The notes under the pieces: model-generated
What the model saw: the letters and a program-made list of their open reading frames with translations, nothing else
What the model was told of the DNA's origin: nothing
Databases searched by the model: none
Source: DATKYK01 sp034430255
GTDB taxonomy: Bacteria > Chloroflexota > Dehalococcoidia > E44-bin15
Direction: 5' to 3'
NCBI GenBank assembly: GCA_034430255.1
Contig: DAOUEU010000103.1
Coordinates: 1 to 38,415, forward strand
DNA length: 38,415 nucleotides
Program-made: the position numbers and the translations under genes
Shown: piece by piece, positions 37,935 to 38,415 of the stretch
Layout: each line of letters begins with the position of its first letter
Numbering within the stretch: position 1 is the stretch's first letter

Positions 37935-38415
37935 ATGGCAAATTACTGGTTAGCAGTTGGTTCACCTGAGAATTGGAAAACCGCTTTTAGTTATCAGAAT
38001 ATCTGGGGTCTTAAGCAAACGCAGAGACACCTATGGGATGAGTTATGTGAGAACGATGTTGTATTCTTTTATGCTACGCAACCAGTAATTGGTGTTATTG
38101 GTTATGGGGTTGTAAAAACGAAGTTTTATCAGGATAAGCCACTCTGGCCTCAGGAAATAAAAGAGGAACGAGTAATTTGGCCATTGCGATTAGAGTTCGA
38201 TGTAGAGAAGTGTTTGCCATATGATGAATGGGTAAAATCCAGAATAATTTCAGAAGATTTAAAGAAACGTACGCGTTCAGGTTTCCAACCTCTTAATGAG
38301 TATATGGCCAACTGGCTTATTTCACAACTCCAATCTATCCAGCCACCGGATTACGTGCAAAAGCTATCAGAGCCCGATAGAATGCGAGTGGCTGAGGCTG
38401 AAACCCCATTTATAC
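37935..38415 (+). CDS. EVE-like domain protein, truncated by window end
   Basis: An ATG at 37935 opens a frame of at least 160 codons running off the window. It starts NYWLAVGSPENWKTAFSYQN, followed by IWGLKQTQRHLWDELCENDV and VVFFYATQPVIGVIGYGVVK, then LWPQEIKEERVIWPLRLEFD. This is the layout of an EVE/YTH-like (PUA-related) domain: N-terminal W, a 'GD-x-V-x-F-Y' strand, a G-rich IGYG strand and a W-P-rich strand. EVE domains bind modified bases and are often fused to nucleases or other effectors of restriction systems; what lies C-terminally here is not visible. It is more AT-rich than secA, suggesting acquisition. AGGTAGG lies just before the start. Confidence 0.7.
   Translation, partial: MANYWLAVGSPENWKTAFSYQNIWGLKQTQRHLWDELCENDVVFFYATQPVIGVIGYGVVKTKFYQDKPLWPQEIKEERVIWPLRLEFDVEKCLPYDEWVKSRIISEDLKKRTRSGFQPLNEYMANWLISQLQSIQPPDYVQKLSEPDRMRVAEAETPFI

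Overview
The window reads as a bacterial chromosome segment, probably Chloroflexota and perhaps Dehalococcoidia-like. Pointers are the single-chain glycyl-tRNA synthetase, a ThiD2-ThiE fusion, a translin-family protein, a K+-dependent-type membrane pyrophosphatase, a DinG helicase fused to an exonuclease, and a long SRP RNA. This assignment is an inference from gene content; no 16S gene is present. Most of the window is dense housekeeping sequence. Between the genes lie several patches of decaying or recently rearranged DNA.

Layout. 1-1440: accessory patch with a hypothetical gene and a HicBA toxin-antitoxin pair, bounded by two copies of the glyS 3' end. 1493-8602: glyS, an MBL hydrolase, then a minus-strand run (two FmdB zinc-ribbon genes, thiD2E, translin-like, hppA) and yraN. 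8623-12744: DUF89, alpha/beta hydrolase, rnhB, DUF169, rsfS, ndk. 12787-14450: three broken genes (HicB-like, radical SAM, thioesterase). 14541-17228: minus-strand thiL-tsaE-tsaB-thioesterase cluster. 17300-18555: phosphoesterase, two small proteins, tRNA-Lys. 18641-20894: decayed secreted-protein and transposase remnants, then two successive cassettes, each made of a promoter, a tRNA-Leu (the first one broken), a 15-nt palindrome, a second hairpin, a small four-helix membrane protein and a terminator. 21024-24977: lepA, galU, SRP RNA, rsmA. 25056-27462: ispE followed by a tandem pair of VTT/DedA-like membrane proteins; the second copy still carries the ispE stop-codon end. 27533-32902: dinG, a stray SPASM fragment, a zinc protein, cca, rnc. 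33079-37893: crotonase, prs, DUF2007, secA, zinc protein. 37935-end: truncated EVE-like gene, AT-rich and probably accessory.

How it fits together. Translation and RNA maturation dominate: GlyRS, TsaB/TsaE (t6A on tRNA), RsfS, LepA, RsmA, RNase III, RNase HII, Cca and two tRNAs. Neither tRNA has CCA encoded, so both need Cca. SRP RNA and SecA serve protein export. ThiD2E and ThiL are consecutive steps of thiamine diphosphate synthesis. IspE belongs to the MEP isoprenoid route, Prs makes PRPP, and Ndk balances NTPs.

The most unusual signal is the duplicated tRNA-Leu/membrane-protein cassette, whose leader palindrome shows a compensatory base-pair change between copies. Other points of note are promoter placements implying leaderless mRNAs, a probable CTG start for rsfS, gene-tail duplications at glyS and ispE, and a Thr in place of the Asn of the RsmA NLPY motif.
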